Assembly: GCF_002608075.1 (NCBI RefSeq)
Contig: NZ_LAHA01000041.1
Location: 1-64,000 of the forward strand
Length of the DNA stretch: 64,000 nt
DNA from: Nostoc linckia z4
Lineage (GTDB): Bacteria > Cyanobacteriota > Cyanobacteriia > Cyanobacteriales > Nostocaceae
Reading direction: 5' to 3'
Each line of letters starts with the position of its first letter. Within the stretch, counting starts at the first letter, position 1. A model generated the notes under the pieces. That model saw only the letters and a program-made list of their open reading frames with translations. It was not told where the DNA came from and ran no database searches. Position numbers and translations under genes: made by a program. Below, piece after piece: positions 9,485 through 18,236 of the stretch.

Positions 9485-10009
9485 TTAAAGAGACTGAAGG
9501 GTTTGAATCACAGTATGAGTGTCAACTAACATCAAAGGGCTACCTTGAGCATCCATAAAGTAACCCTGCAAGAATGATTTAAGTCGGGCGGGTAACATCG
9601 ATGCCGAAATTGCTAACCGCTCTTGGGAGTCATAAACTTCAATGGTATTGACTTGCTCCACCAACAGCCCAACAGTTTGATTCTGGATTTGAACAAGCAT
9701 CGCCATGCCAGAGTTGCGGACATTTTCTCGCCGACACCAGTGTGTTGCTCCCAGTAAACCTGCTAAATCAAGAATCCAGATAGCTTCTCCCCGCCAATTC
9801 ATGATGCCTAACAAAAATTCTGCTACCTGCGGCACTGGTAAAATCTCTGTGAGTGCAACTTGAATTACTCCCCGCAAATCTGCTAGTGGTAGTAACCCGT
9901 TTACCTTTCCATTTAACGGAAATCTTAAAAACCTCTGGTTGTTTCCTTGGGAGGAGTTTTCCAGAATGGGTAGCGCTTTAAAGCCATCATTGCCCTGTAC
10001 CATTGCCAC
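9485..10009 (-). CDS. pixI: CheW-like coupling protein (PixI-like)
   Basis: The 174-residue protein is almost wholly a CheW domain ('ADLRGVIQVALTEILPVPQV', 'MNWRGEAIWILDLAGLLG', 'VGLLVEQVNTIEVYDSQE'), the adaptor that ties chemoreceptor tips to CheA. It begins 8 bases after the stop of the CheY gene and precedes the photoreceptor gene, the position of PixI/TaxW1 in cyanobacterial phototaxis operons. The N-terminal 30 residues are an extension ahead of the domain. The partner is inferred to be the seven-GAF receptor and the PixL-like kinase. Confidence 0.88.
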   Translation of the reverse strand: MAMVQGNDGFKALPILENSSQGNNQRFLRFPLNGKVNGLLPLADLRGVIQVALTEILPVPQVAEFLLGIMNWRGEAIWILDLAGLLGATHWCRRENVRNSGMAMLVQIQNQTVGLLVEQVNTIEVYDSQERLAISASMLPARLKSFLQGYFMDAQGSPLMLVDTHTVIQTLQSL

Positions 10010-10017
10010 AGTTTCCT

Positions 10018-10380
10018 TTAGCGAATAAATTTACTAACAGTCTGGAGCAAAGTATTTTCATCTACTGGTTTGACTAAATACGCATCAGCACCACTCATAG
10101 TGCCCCAAGTTCTATCAACATCTGTGTTTTTCGTCGAGCAAATCACTACTGGGATTGCTTTTGTTATCGGATCGCCTTTCAACTTGCGGCAGAACTCAAA
10201 TCCACTTTGACCAGGTAAAATCAAATCCAGTACGATCAAATCGGGTTTCTGTTGCTTCAACCGCAGTTGAGCTTCTTCACCACTGCGAACTTCATAAACT
10301 GAATATCCTCCTTGTTCTAGGTAACGTGTCATCTTTTCGGATTCTGTCAGGCTATCTTCCACTAAAAGAACTTTTTTCAT
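10018..10380 (-). CDS. pixH: CheY-like response regulator (PixH-like)
   Basis: A single receiver domain of 120 residues. The acidic pocket ('VEDS', residues 7-10), phospho-acceptor Asp52 in 'VLDLILPG', and conserved Lys in 'LVKPVDE' (about 105) are intact. It is expected to be phosphorylated by the CheA-like kinase and to act on the type IV pilus machinery, as PixH/TaxP2-type regulators do. Tight spacing to the CheW gene shows co-transcription. Confidence 0.9.
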   Translation of the reverse strand: MKKVLLVEDSLTESEKMTRYLEQGGYSVYEVRSGEEAQLRLKQQKPDLIVLDLILPGQSGFEFCRKLKGDPITKAIPVVICSTKNTDVDRTWGTMSGADAYLVKPVDENTLLQTVSKFIR

Positions 10381-10554
10381 TTTTATTCCTAACTATTTAA
10401 TTGAGAATTTGAAACATAATTGCGACAAATGAATCAAAAACAAGTCAGAAGGAAGGTTTAAGAATTTTCATACTTGCTTGTGCCAAAACTGGGCATCAAT
10501 TACCTGTTTGGAATATGGCTATAGAGGAGCCACTGGCATGGCTGTCGCTTCAAC

Positions 10555-11964
10555 CTAAACGCTTAAATACTTGTGCAGCACATTGAGTACTTTTTCTGAT
10601 TCTACGGGTTTACCTAAAAAGTCAGTTGCCCCTACTAATTTTGTTCGCATCCGATCTACTATTCCATCTTTCCCTGTTAAGATGACAACCGGCACATCTT
10701 TAAGACTTGGAGTTTTACGGATTTGAGAACAAATTTCATAGCCATTGACTTTTGGCATTAAAAGATCCAAAAAAATAAAGTCTGGCTTGCTTTTAATTAG
10801 TTTTAAAACTGCTGTTAAAGAGTCTTGAATGCCAACAAAACGGTAACCTTGTTGGCTGAGAATTTCCTCCAAACTGCGGCAGATCGTCGGACTATCATCC
10901 ACACAGGCTACTAAAGGTCTTGAGGCATCAATAATTGCTTTGCTAGGCGCTGGGGTAGCAACTTGGATAACAGTGTTCTGTTCTGTCTTTAGTGAAGAAT
11001 TGGAATTATTAACTGCACTGGATGGACTGACAATTTGTCTGTTAGTTGCAGGGGTAGCAACTTGGATAACAGTGTTCTGTTCTGTCTTCAGTGAAGAATT
11101 GGAATTGTTAACTGTACTGGATGGACTGACAATTTGTTTGCTAATCGGTGGGGGAGCAGTTTGGATAACAGTATCCTCTTCTGTTTTCAGTGAAAAATTG
11201 GAATTATTAACTGTACTCGATTGGTTGCTAGTTTCTTGACTAATGCCAATCTTCCTGAGCCTTGGGGTGGGTGAAAAAGCGATCGCCCCTGTTTTGACCA
11301 ATGGCATCAATAACCGAGTTAAAGCTAAGACATCCCGACTTCTTTTTTGCGCTAGACCTCGTAAAGTTTTTGTGCCATCAACTAAAGAAATAATCTGTTT
11401 AGAGGATGCTTGTCCTTGGAGTAGCTCAATTTGTTGAATAACAGGATATAAATTAGGGGAGTAATTAACCAGTCCTGCATCTCGCCATTCTTGCCAAGCT
11501 TGTGTAGCCTGTTTCAAAACTTCCTCAGTTGGTATTACAGCTAGGAGAAATCCAGGAACTGCACCAACAACTGTGGTAGGTGACAACTGCCTTGCTTGGT
11601 TGTTGCCATCTTTTTTGGCTTCAATGTACTGCATGATATCAAACAAGACTTCAGCTATTAAGCTTGTAATCAGGCTAACAAGTTGTTGTTGTTCGATTAA
11701 TTTTTGTTCTCGCAATTTACTAAGAATGCAATACTCACGATAACTTTCCTGGGGAGAGACAAGCTCCTGTAACTGTGTCAGATCCAGATTAGAACAGTAG
11801 TACGACAAGTGCCGTCGCCATCGTTCATCGGCATTAGAACCGCCAGCCTGCCAAATTAATCGTCCTAAACGAAAATATAGCGTCCAACTCGGCCCGTCCC
11901 TTGATTCAAGATTCAGCTTGCCTGTGAATAATTTTGTTTGAAGTTGCTCGATCAATTGATTCAC
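10555..11964 (-). CDS. pixG: PatA/PixG-type response regulator (PATAN domain plus receiver)
   Basis: First gene of the phototaxis operon. The N-terminal PATAN domain (from 'LIEQLQTKLFTGKLNLES') is followed by a helical region, a Ser/Asn-rich linker, and a C-terminal receiver with phospho-Asp in 'FIFLDLLMP' (about residue 400) and Lys in 'FLGKPVE'. PATAN proteins such as PixG/TaxP1 contact pilus extension ATPases. I chose the GTG start at 11964 because a strong AAGGAGG lies 11 bases upstream and the PATAN homology starts there; the frame is open to an ATG at 12063, giving 33 more residues with no family resemblance. The linker contains three near-identical repeats of about 36 residues (see 10940-11220). 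Confidence 0.85.
   Translation of the reverse strand: MNQLIEQLQTKLFTGKLNLESRDGPSWTLYFRLGRLIWQAGGSNADERWRRHLSYYCSNLDLTQLQELVSPQESYREYCILSKLREQKLIEQQQLVSLITSLIAEVLFDIMQYIEAKKDGNNQARQLSPTTVVGAVPGFLLAVIPTEEVLKQATQAWQEWRDAGLVNYSPNLYPVIQQIELLQGQASSKQIISLVDGTKTLRGLAQKRSRDVLALTRLLMPLVKTGAIAFSPTPRLRKIGISQETSNQSSTVNNSNFSLKTEEDTVIQTAPPPISKQIVSPSSTVNNSNSSLKTEQNTVIQVATPATNRQIVSPSSAVNNSNSSLKTEQNTVIQVATPAPSKAIIDASRPLVACVDDSPTICRSLEEILSQQGYRFVGIQDSLTAVLKLIKSKPDFIFLDLLMPKVNGYEICSQIRKTPSLKDVPVVILTGKDGIVDRMRTKLVGATDFLGKPVESEKVLNVLHKYLSV
10940..11220. repeat. In-frame tandem repeat (about 108 bp unit) in pixG linker
   Basis: Three consecutive copies encode 'SSTVNNSNSSLKTEQNTVIQ'-like segments. Two copies are almost identical at DNA level, the third more diverged, pointing to recent slippage in a disordered linker. 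Confidence 0.8.
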
Positions 11965-12400
11965 AATGGATCGCACCTCCTTATATATCTTGAGTTTTGC
12001 ATTTATATTAGAATTCCTCCAACAGTCAAGCTGACTAGCCTCATCATGCGATCGCGGGAACACAGTTCAAAACCTCGATCTACCCCAATTTGTTATATTC
12101 CTTTCCAATCGGAACATTTTTAAAGTTCAAAGCCAGAAACTCGAACCAAGATTTAAACTCTTTTTTTAGTTAGCCATAAGTTATCTATATTACTTCTGCC
12201 ATGTTATATATGCTGAAAAAAAATTGCATATATTATAGTTGCAATACAGACCTTAAAAAGACGGAAATGTTGAATACTACGAATCCCAGACCAGCTTGAA
12301 AGCTTATAGATTGCTTACTCTGCCTACTTGAGACAAAAGAAACAAACAATCGCCTAAGCGCTCGTCTGCAAATACAAAAAGTCACCTGGAATCGAGTTTG
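11965..12400. promoter_or_regulatory. Intergenic region upstream of the pix operon
   Basis: About 435 bases between the gas-vesicle gene gvpC and pixG, both read on the minus strand. It is AT-rich, with long A/T runs near 12160-12240, and holds no convincing gene. The promoter of the phototaxis operon and the end of the gas-vesicle transcript are expected here, and an AAGGAGG ribosome binding site on the minus strand lies at 11976-11982. I could not place a definite -10/-35 pair. Confidence 0.5.
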
Positions 12401-13099
12401 TCAAGAAATTGCTGGTTGCCGAATAAAGTATTGGCGATCGCGTTGTTCTAGTACTCCTTGCTTGATTAAAGAGCGCAGGATATCTATGGTTTGCACCCGG
12501 CTTAAGCCTATCACCTCTTCAATTTCTATTAAAGTAGCTCCTTCGGCTTGCTGGATATATTGCTGCACTTTCGATTTAACATTATCTGCATTCAAGGCAG
12601 GCACTTTTCTAGTTATGGTATTAACACCAGGACGAAAACCAGTGGCTTTAATTGCAGAACGGGAAATTGGCCATTTGGCAACTGTTGGCACTAATTGTTC
12701 TTTTTTAGCAAGAGTTGGAGAAACTGTTTGTTCGTGACTGCCATCACCCCAAACACTTTGATGTAAAATTTTCCGGAAATTTTGCAAATCTTGGAATAAT
12801 TCCTGAGCCTTTGCTACTCGCTGTTGGCGGTATTCTTGCTGGCGTTGCCAGACATCTGTTTTGATTTGCAATATTTCCAATTGCCGCTCTACAATTTCTT
12901 GCTGAAATTGCTGTTGTTGTAACTTTCTGTTGTTGTGAAGGCTAGTAACAAAACTGCTCAATTCTTGATGAATTAAATCTGCTTGTAACTGCAATTCTTG
13001 TTGAGTTAGCTGTTTCCACTGGTTAATTTGTTGACGGCGTTCAGCAGTTATTTGTAATCGCTCTTCTCGCTCTTTTTCCCATAAATTCTTCAGAGCCAT
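12401..13099 (-). CDS. gvpC: GvpC-like gas vesicle protein with C-terminal winged-helix-like domain
   Basis: The first 125 or so residues are a long, Gln/Glu/Arg-rich amphipathic helix ending in 'AQELFQDLQNFRKILHQSVWG', closely resembling the end of GvpC from Anabaena ('LLKFRQDLFVSIFG'). GvpC binds the outside of the gas vesicle and stiffens it. The regular 33-residue repeats of textbook GvpC are degenerate here. After a linker (130-170), residues about 175-230 ('LIEIEEVIGLSRVQTIDILRSLIKQGVLEQ') look like a winged helix-turn-helix, which classical GvpC lacks. The gene follows gvpA with a hairpin between, the usual gvpA-gvpC arrangement. Confidence 0.8.
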   Translation of the reverse strand: MALKNLWEKEREERLQITAERRQQINQWKQLTQQELQLQADLIHQELSSFVTSLHNNRKLQQQQFQQEIVERQLEILQIKTDVWQRQQEYRQQRVAKAQELFQDLQNFRKILHQSVWGDGSHEQTVSPTLAKKEQLVPTVAKWPISRSAIKATGFRPGVNTITRKVPALNADNVKSKVQQYIQQAEGATLIEIEEVIGLSRVQTIDILRSLIKQGVLEQRDRQYFIRQPAIS

Positions 13100-13130
13100 C
13101 AGCTGAAATCTCCTATTTTGTTAACTAGAA

Positions 13131-13173
13131 ACATTAAATGGGAGCCATGAATTAAGGCTCCCTTTTTTAATGT
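13131..13173 (-). terminator. Hairpin between gvpA and gvpC (attenuator/partial terminator)
   Basis: Perfect stem GGGAGCC (13140-13146) / GGCTCCC (13156-13162), 9-base loop, extended by ACATTAAA/TTTAATGT outer arms. It lies just after the gvpA stop codon. A T-run follows only on the plus strand, so on the minus strand it is more likely a processing or read-through hairpin that keeps gvpA mRNA in excess over gvpC. Confidence 0.65.
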
Positions 13174-13177
13174 GGTG

Positions 13178-13399
13178 TTAAGCAGCAGCAGGAACAGCAG
13201 CCTGAGATGTTAAACCAACTGCTTCGGCATATCTTAAGTAAGTTTCAACTGAAGCAATCACAATCCGAGCTTCCACTGCTAGCAGTTCAATACCAACTAA
13301 AGAAACACGTACCCAAGCATCAACTACAATACCTTTGTCTAAAATGCGGTCAATAACTTCCGCCAGACTAGAAGATGAGTTCACTTTTTCAACAGCCAT
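13178..13399 (-). CDS. gvpA: Gas vesicle structural protein GvpA
   Basis: A 73-residue protein with the almost invariant GvpA sequence: 'SSSLAEVIDRILDKGIVVDAWVRVSLVGIELLAVEARIVIASVETYL'. GvpA polymerises into the ribs of the gas vesicle wall, with a hydrophobic inner face. Only one gvpA copy occurs here, whereas many cyanobacteria have two or more. A GAGG ribosome binding site sits 8 bases before the ATG. The 196-base AT-rich leader suggests a dedicated promoter, in keeping with the large amounts required. The C-terminal 'AAVPAAA' tail is typical. Confidence 0.98.
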   Translation of the reverse strand: MAVEKVNSSSSLAEVIDRILDKGIVVDAWVRVSLVGIELLAVEARIVIASVETYLRYAEAVGLTSQAAVPAAA

Positions 13400-13595
13400 T
13401 TTATTTTCCTCACATAAATCTAATAATTGGTTTCATCTTGCTCCAATCGAGCAATAGGTAAAACTTACACAATGTGTTTTATTCTTCCTGGATTTAGTGT
13501 TCCCAAAAACAACAGATAAATAAAAGAAAATAAAAAAATACTAAAAAGTTAACAATATTTTGAGAGAGAAAAATTAAAGAAAAATCTTCTTGTCT
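13400..13595 (-). promoter_or_regulatory. gvpA leader and probable promoter region
   Basis: AT-rich spacer between gvpF/L and gvpA. It contains a small hairpin (TTGCTC 13438-13443 / GAGCAA 13449-13454) in the presumed 5' untranslated region and long T/A runs further upstream. A separate promoter is inferred from the high demand for GvpA; no clear -35/-10 can be fixed by eye. Confidence 0.45.
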
Positions 13596-14297
13596 TTATT
13601 CTTTCTTGTATATGGGAGTATTTTTGAGAAAATGATACGGTGGCAGAGGTTCGCTCAGTGCTAATTGCCAGTGCGAGCATTGTACTTGCCACAGGGAAAA
13701 TTGCTGCGTATTAACTGTTGAATCGTTGCGCTGTGCTAAAAAGTGGATTTGTCGCACATCTGGCTTTTGAGTTTCACAGATAACATTTGTATATGTTTTG
13801 AGAATTAACTGGTTCAAGACTTCCCACTGTTGGCCTTGTTGTGCTTGGAATGCTTGCTGTGTTTGGTAGCGTTGTTTTTTAGCTAATAAATAGGCTTTTC
13901 CCCTAGCATCAATCGTGTCAGAATCATCAAGCAAATTACTGGGTGTAGCTTTTAAAGTGTACTCAACTTTGTCTGTTAGCTTAGTTAAGGTTTGTTGATA
14001 TTCCTCTTGGTGCTTTTCTAAATGGTTTAGCAATGTTGCTTGCGAGGTAAAACCGTTGCCAAAGCGTAGGGGAAGCAGGGGAGTTTGCTCAAAGACTTCT
14101 CGAATTACGCGATCGTGGTTTAATACAGCTTGAAGTAAACGCTCATCGGTTGCTTGTAATGCTTCCAGTGAGATTTCCGGCTCTACGATCGCGGCTAAAC
14201 CAGAAGAATAAACGAGTTCGGTCTTCCTTTCCATCCCTAAAGGTAGAATAAGCGGTGATGCGATGGGTTGTAGAAGTGCATAGGTGTATATGGACAT
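13596..14297 (-). CDS. gvpL: GvpL/GvpF family gas vesicle protein
   Basis: A 233-residue member of the GvpF/GvpL family, accessory proteins needed for vesicle assembly; GvpF can bind GvpA monomers. Family features are the N-terminal 'YTYALLQPI' strand, 'LLQAVLNHDRVIREVFEQTPLLPLRFG' (about 73-100) and a helical middle with 'ARGKAYLLAKKQ'. It is shorter and more diverged than the second copy at 16556-17305, so F and L labels are tentative. It lies 87 bases after the AAA ATPase gene in the same direction. Confidence 0.85.
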   Translation of the reverse strand: MSIYTYALLQPIASPLILPLGMERKTELVYSSGLAAIVEPEISLEALQATDERLLQAVLNHDRVIREVFEQTPLLPLRFGNGFTSQATLLNHLEKHQEEYQQTLTKLTDKVEYTLKATPSNLLDDSDTIDARGKAYLLAKKQRYQTQQAFQAQQGQQWEVLNQLILKTYTNVICETQKPDVRQIHFLAQRNDSTVNTQQFSLWQVQCSHWQLALSEPLPPYHFLKNTPIYKKE

Positions 14298-14384
14298 AAA
14301 CTAGATATAACGAACCACAAAGGACACAAAGAACGCGAAGACAAGAGGTATGGAGAAAAATTTGGCTCAGCTTCACAAAGAAAT

Positions 14385-16208
14385 TTATTGAGATTGATGC
14401 TGATTAGCAAGCATCTGATATGTAACTTGGAAATCATCATTTGTTATCTGAATCAAACTGGAGTCGCTCAATCCTTGTGCGCGGTATCGACGAATTGCGC
14501 TTAAAGCAGCTTGATTGCTCAATAAAGCTAAGTCTGCGCCATTCCAACCCTCGGTAACTGTTGCCCAAGTTTCTAAATCGACATCAACCAAGGGACGATC
14601 TAGATTGTGAACTTGTAAAATCGCTAATCGGCTAGCTCGATCTGGTAGATCGATTTTGATTTGTAAGTCTAATCTTCCTGCTCTGAGCAAGGCAGGATCG
14701 AGGGTTTCTGGACGGTTGGTTGCTCCTACTAACAACACTTTCGGGGATTCATGCAATCCATCCAATTCGGTGAGTAATTGCCCCACAACGCGATCGCTAA
14801 CTCCAGAATCACCACTGAATCGTCCCCGTGCTGGTGCAAGGGTATCTATTTCATCTACAAACACAACACAAGGCGCTGCTTGGCGAGCTTTGGCAAAAAG
14901 TTCTCTGACTGCTTGTTCTGCCGCACCTACCCATCGGCTGAGTAATTCCGGGCCATTCACAGCAATAAAATTAGCTCTCGCCTGGGAAGCGATCGCTTTT
15001 GCTAGTAATGTTTTTCCTGTTCCCGGCGGCCCCCACAACAAAATCCCACGGGGAGGCTTGGCTTTGGTTTGTTCGTATAGTTCGGGATAGAGGAGTGCGC
15101 CTTCTACAGATTCTTGAAGTTTTTGTTTGACATCATCCAAACCACCAATATCATCCCAACTGACATTTGGTGCTTCCACTGCTACAGCCCTGAGAACTGA
15201 GGGTTTGATCTCCTTTATTGCTTCGAGAAAATCCTGTTGCATAACAGTCATATTCTCAGGAATGGGACTGTTAAGGGAGGGGACTTGACGACGCAGAGCA
15301 ATGTAGGCTGCTTTTTGACACAGAGCTTTGATATCAGCACCGACAAAACCGACGGCCAAATCGGCGATCGCTCCTAAATCAACCCCAGTCTCCAAGGGCA
15401 TGGCACTTGTTAAAATCGTGAGAATTTCCCATCGTCCATTGCGATCGGGAACGCGAAAATGAACTTCGCGATCGAAGCGTCCCGGACGACGCAGCGCCGG
15501 ATCGAGATAATCGGGACGATTTGTTGCCGCTAATACGAGTACGCCCTCGGTTTTAGCAAATCCATCCATTAACCCAAGCAACTGCGCCACTAGTCTTTTT
15601 TCAACTTCACCTTCTACTTGGCTGCGATCTGGGGCGAGACTGTCAATTTCATCAATAAATATCAGACAGGGAGCAGAACGAGTGGCTTTCTCAAAAATGC
15701 TTCGCAAACGCGCTTCCGCCTCCCCGTAATACTTACTCATCACCTCTGGGCCATTGATGGCAATGTAGTTTAACTCTAATTCTTGTGCCAAAACACGGGC
15801 TGTTAAAGTTTTTCCCGTACCAGGCGGGCCGACTAGCAAAACCCCACGGGGCGGCTCTAACCCTAATTTTGCCAATAAATCTGGACGTTTCAGGGGAATT
15901 TCAACTAACTCTCTGATTTCTTGGAGAACATCAGCCAAACCACCGACATCTTGCCAAGAAGTTTTTGAGTTCGTCTTAGCTGATGGGGGGGTGACATCAG
16001 CATCATCAGCTGCATCGGTGGCATTAGATCTGACTCCGCTAGAACTATTTTTTCTGGGAATATTGCCTTGTCTGGGAATACTACTGATATTATGAGAGCG
16101 AATTTGAATAGAAGTTTTTAACTCTCCTTTCTCTGCTTTTTCTTCTAAAGCTTTGGCGATTTCTAATAGTTGTTCAAATCCTTTAAATATGTCATCCATT
16201 GATTTCAC
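14385..16208 (-). CDS. CDC48-like double AAA ATPase in the gas vesicle operon
   Basis: Two complete AAA modules lie in tandem: Walker A 'GPPGTGKT' near residues 128 and 398, Walker B 'LIFIDEIDSLAPDR' (about 186) and 'VVFVDEIDTLAPAR' (about 451), and arginine-finger regions 'ALRRPGRFDREV' and 'ALLRAGRLDLQI'. This is the CDC48/VCP class of hexameric unfoldases, but the substrate-binding N domain is missing; instead the first 30 residues are a charged helix (about 'FEQLLEIAKALEEKAEK') and then a disordered linker. At 607 residues it is well below the roughly 730-800 of true CDC48. Its place between two gvpF/L genes argues for a role in gas vesicle assembly or remodelling, but its substrate is unknown. 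Confidence 0.88.
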   Translation of the reverse strand: MKSMDDIFKGFEQLLEIAKALEEKAEKGELKTSIQIRSHNISSIPRQGNIPRKNSSSGVRSNATDAADDADVTPPSAKTNSKTSWQDVGGLADVLQEIRELVEIPLKRPDLLAKLGLEPPRGVLLVGPPGTGKTLTARVLAQELELNYIAINGPEVMSKYYGEAEARLRSIFEKATRSAPCLIFIDEIDSLAPDRSQVEGEVEKRLVAQLLGLMDGFAKTEGVLVLAATNRPDYLDPALRRPGRFDREVHFRVPDRNGRWEILTILTSAMPLETGVDLGAIADLAVGFVGADIKALCQKAAYIALRRQVPSLNSPIPENMTVMQQDFLEAIKEIKPSVLRAVAVEAPNVSWDDIGGLDDVKQKLQESVEGALLYPELYEQTKAKPPRGILLWGPPGTGKTLLAKAIASQARANFIAVNGPELLSRWVGAAEQAVRELFAKARQAAPCVVFVDEIDTLAPARGRFSGDSGVSDRVVGQLLTELDGLHESPKVLLVGATNRPETLDPALLRAGRLDLQIKIDLPDRASRLAILQVHNLDRPLVDVDLETWATVTEGWNGADLALLSNQAALSAIRRYRAQGLSDSSLIQITNDDFQVTYQMLANQHQSQ

Positions 16209-16555
16209 TTAAATAAAAGGTCGAGAAACTTTATTTGGTATTTAACTTCAAAACAATTAAAAAATTCAATAAACTTATTACACGAATGTTAGAAAAAAAC
16301 TTTCTTGCCTCACACAAAGGCGCAAAGAATGACAAATAAATCACCTGTTTATAGTGTTTCCTAATTTACTGGCGTAATGACTACTGCCCTTTCTAAATTG
16401 CGTAAAACTCTGCGTAACTTTGCGCTGAACTCTGCGCCCCTTTGCGTTTAAAAACATTCGTTCTGTACCTCACTTAACTGGCAATCTCTATACTAGCCAC
16501 ACTCTAATTCATGCAAGATGTCTAAGAATTTTTGATTTTCAATTTTTATTGTTAT
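16209..16555. repeat. Intergenic spacer with 'TTTGCGC' repeat-rich segment
   Basis: 347 bases between gvpF and the AAA ATPase gene with no gene. The section 16310-16450 is made of 'cacaaaggcgcaaag' and 'ctttgcgctgaactctgcgcccctttgcg' units, inverted relative to each other, typical of dispersed cyanobacterial repeats. It probably folds in the operon mRNA. Confidence 0.55.
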
Positions 16556-17305
16556 TTAATTGGAACTAAATAATCGCAGACGAGCAAAATTAAATGGGGC
16601 AGTGAAATTGTTGTAGCGAATTCGCAAACGTTCTTCAAATTGGCGATCGAGTGCTTCAACTTGTTCGCTAAATTGTGATTCTGCTTCCCAAGGAATTAGA
16701 TAAGCTGCGTTGTAAATCATTGTGTCCATTTGGGGAGTATTTTCCACTACATCGATGGCAATAGAGTTAAGAGTGCCTTGAAATAAATTAATGATGCCTT
16801 GTTTGCGATCGCTCATTCCTTGTTCGATGGCTTGTCCTATTTGGATTACTTGCTCCATACTCAGGGGTTGACCGGCTAGCTTATCCCTTTCGGTTTTGAG
16901 ATTTGGGTGTTCTGCTAACAATCCCTGAATTTCTGCCTTGGTATCCCAAAAAACTTTGACACTAACTTCTCGGCGACCTGATAACTTTGCTAGTAATTGC
17001 GTCAATTCTTGTTGATGAGGACGAATTAATTGTTCTGAAAACGTTTCCCAGTTGGCAACCAAAAGTCCAAATTGCACTGGTAGTAAATTGCCATCGCCTG
17101 TTTGCATGATTTCCTCAAGGACTTTCTCATGACTTAGCAGATTACGACGGCTTGCCAAATAACGCTCTTGCTGTGCTTCGGAGTAGATGACTGCAAAATC
17201 ATCCAAAATTTTAATTTGTACGGGTTGCCGATCTAACCCTTCTAAATTTAAATCTTGCGGAGCAGGCAAGGTCAAAATTCCATAAATGTAAAAGCCATAA
17301 CTCAT
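16556..17305 (-). CDS. gvpF: Gas vesicle protein GvpF/GvpL
   Basis: At 249 residues this matches the standard cyanobacterial GvpF/L: 'YGFYIYGIL' at the start, 'LSHEKVLEEIMQTGDGNLLPVQFGLL' (about 77-102), 'KVFWDTKAEIQ' and the conserved end 'YNAAYLIPWEAESQFSEQV ... IRYNNFTAPFNFARLRL'. GvpF interacts with GvpA during nucleation and early assembly. It lies downstream of gvpK on the same strand with a 162-base spacer. Confidence 0.92.
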   Translation of the reverse strand: MSYGFYIYGILTLPAPQDLNLEGLDRQPVQIKILDDFAVIYSEAQQERYLASRRNLLSHEKVLEEIMQTGDGNLLPVQFGLLVANWETFSEQLIRPHQQELTQLLAKLSGRREVSVKVFWDTKAEIQGLLAEHPNLKTERDKLAGQPLSMEQVIQIGQAIEQGMSDRKQGIINLFQGTLNSIAIDVVENTPQMDTMIYNAAYLIPWEAESQFSEQVEALDRQFEERLRIRYNNFTAPFNFARLRLFSSN

Positions 17306-17467
17306 AAGAATGTATTACCAATAAAAATGTGGATAAAAAAGTTACAACAAAATGGGATAGCAAGTATTGTTTTAAATTCTTGGAAAACCTTACTAATAAA
17401 GGCTTTTAATCCAAAATCAAAAACTTGTACTGAGTGAAGCCGAAGTATCTAAAATCCAAAATCGGTA

Positions 17468-17902
17468 TTACAGGGGTTTAGAGGTAAGTACTAGTCTTAA
17501 CTTGGCATGAATTAAGTTTAATTGAGCCAGTCCTAAGTCCAAGTCACCTTCAACCACCACACCGGTATTTAATAGGCGATCGAGGAGTTCTAGGATAGAG
17601 GGTTGACTAGAGGTTTCACCAGGGTAATATCCCCCAGATTGCGGAAGTAAAGTTCCTATTTCACCCAAGTGAATATTTAGATCGGCTGGGTCAATATCAA
17701 ATACCTCGCAAAGTTGAATAATTTGTTGTTCGAGCTGTCGCAGGCTTTCGGCTGCCCGGTCTAACTCATAATCGTTGAGGGTGCCAGCATCCATACGCCG
17801 AATCACTTGAGCTTCCATGAGTTGGCGTATGAGTTCGACAACCGTCAATAACAACGGTGCTAAACCTGAATCGGAACCTTTTGATTTACTAATCGCCTGC
17901 AT
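17468..17902 (-). CDS. gvpK: Gas vesicle protein GvpK
   Basis: The 144-residue product carries the GvpK core: 'GLAPLLLTVVELIRQLMEAQVIRRMDAGTL' and 'LEQQIIQLCEVFDIDPADLNIHLGEIGTLLP'. GvpK is a minor accessory protein required for gas vesicle formation. The gene overlaps the 3' end of gvpJ by 14 bases, so translation is probably coupled. The C-terminal half ('ILELLDRLLNTGVVVEGDLDLGLAQLNLIHAKLRL') resembles the GvpA/J core, which suggests fusion or descent from a GvpA-like domain. Confidence 0.93.
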   Translation of the reverse strand: MQAISKSKGSDSGLAPLLLTVVELIRQLMEAQVIRRMDAGTLNDYELDRAAESLRQLEQQIIQLCEVFDIDPADLNIHLGEIGTLLPQSGGYYPGETSSQPSILELLDRLLNTGVVVEGDLDLGLAQLNLIHAKLRLVLTSKPL

Positions 17903-18236
17903 TCTGATGATTAAGAGGATTGAGTGCTTTGAGCGATCGCAGTTCTGTTTCTAGACTGGCAATACGCTCTTGAAGTTGTTGATTAGTTGTTAATAAGGTG
18001 CGAGTTTGACTATTAAGATAGGGGTCGCCCTCCCACCAGTTAATTCCAATCTCTTTGGCTTTATCAACAGAAGAAATCAACAAACGAATCCTAATGTTGA
18101 GCAGTTCTGTGGAGCCGACGGAAACAGAAATATCTCCTGCTATAACAATGCCTTTATCCAGAACCCGTTCGAGAATATCTGCCAAGGTAGAACCTTGAGT
18201 TGCTGTGATAACTCCCCGGTTAGTATGAGTACTCAT
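17889..18236 (-). CDS. gvpJ: Gas vesicle protein GvpJ (GvpA family)
   Basis: Residues about 15-70 are a GvpA-type domain ('STLADILERVLDKGIVIAGDISVSVGSTELLNIRIRLLISSVDKAKEIG'), followed by a C-terminal coiled coil ('NQQLQERIASLETELRSLKAL'). The 'WWEGDPYL' motif after the core separates GvpJ from GvpA. GvpJ is a minor wall or tip component thought to act in nucleation. It starts inside the gvpN stop (ATGA overlap) and ends inside gvpK. Confidence 0.93.
   Translation of the reverse strand: MSTHTNRGVITATQGSTLADILERVLDKGIVIAGDISVSVGSTELLNIRIRLLISSVDKAKEIGINWWEGDPYLNSQTRTLLTTNQQLQERIASLETELRSLKALNPLNHQNAGD

Noticed and set aside
17889..18236. Second gvpA copy
   Set aside because: The C-terminal coiled coil and 'WWEGDPYL' motif identify it as GvpJ rather than GvpA.
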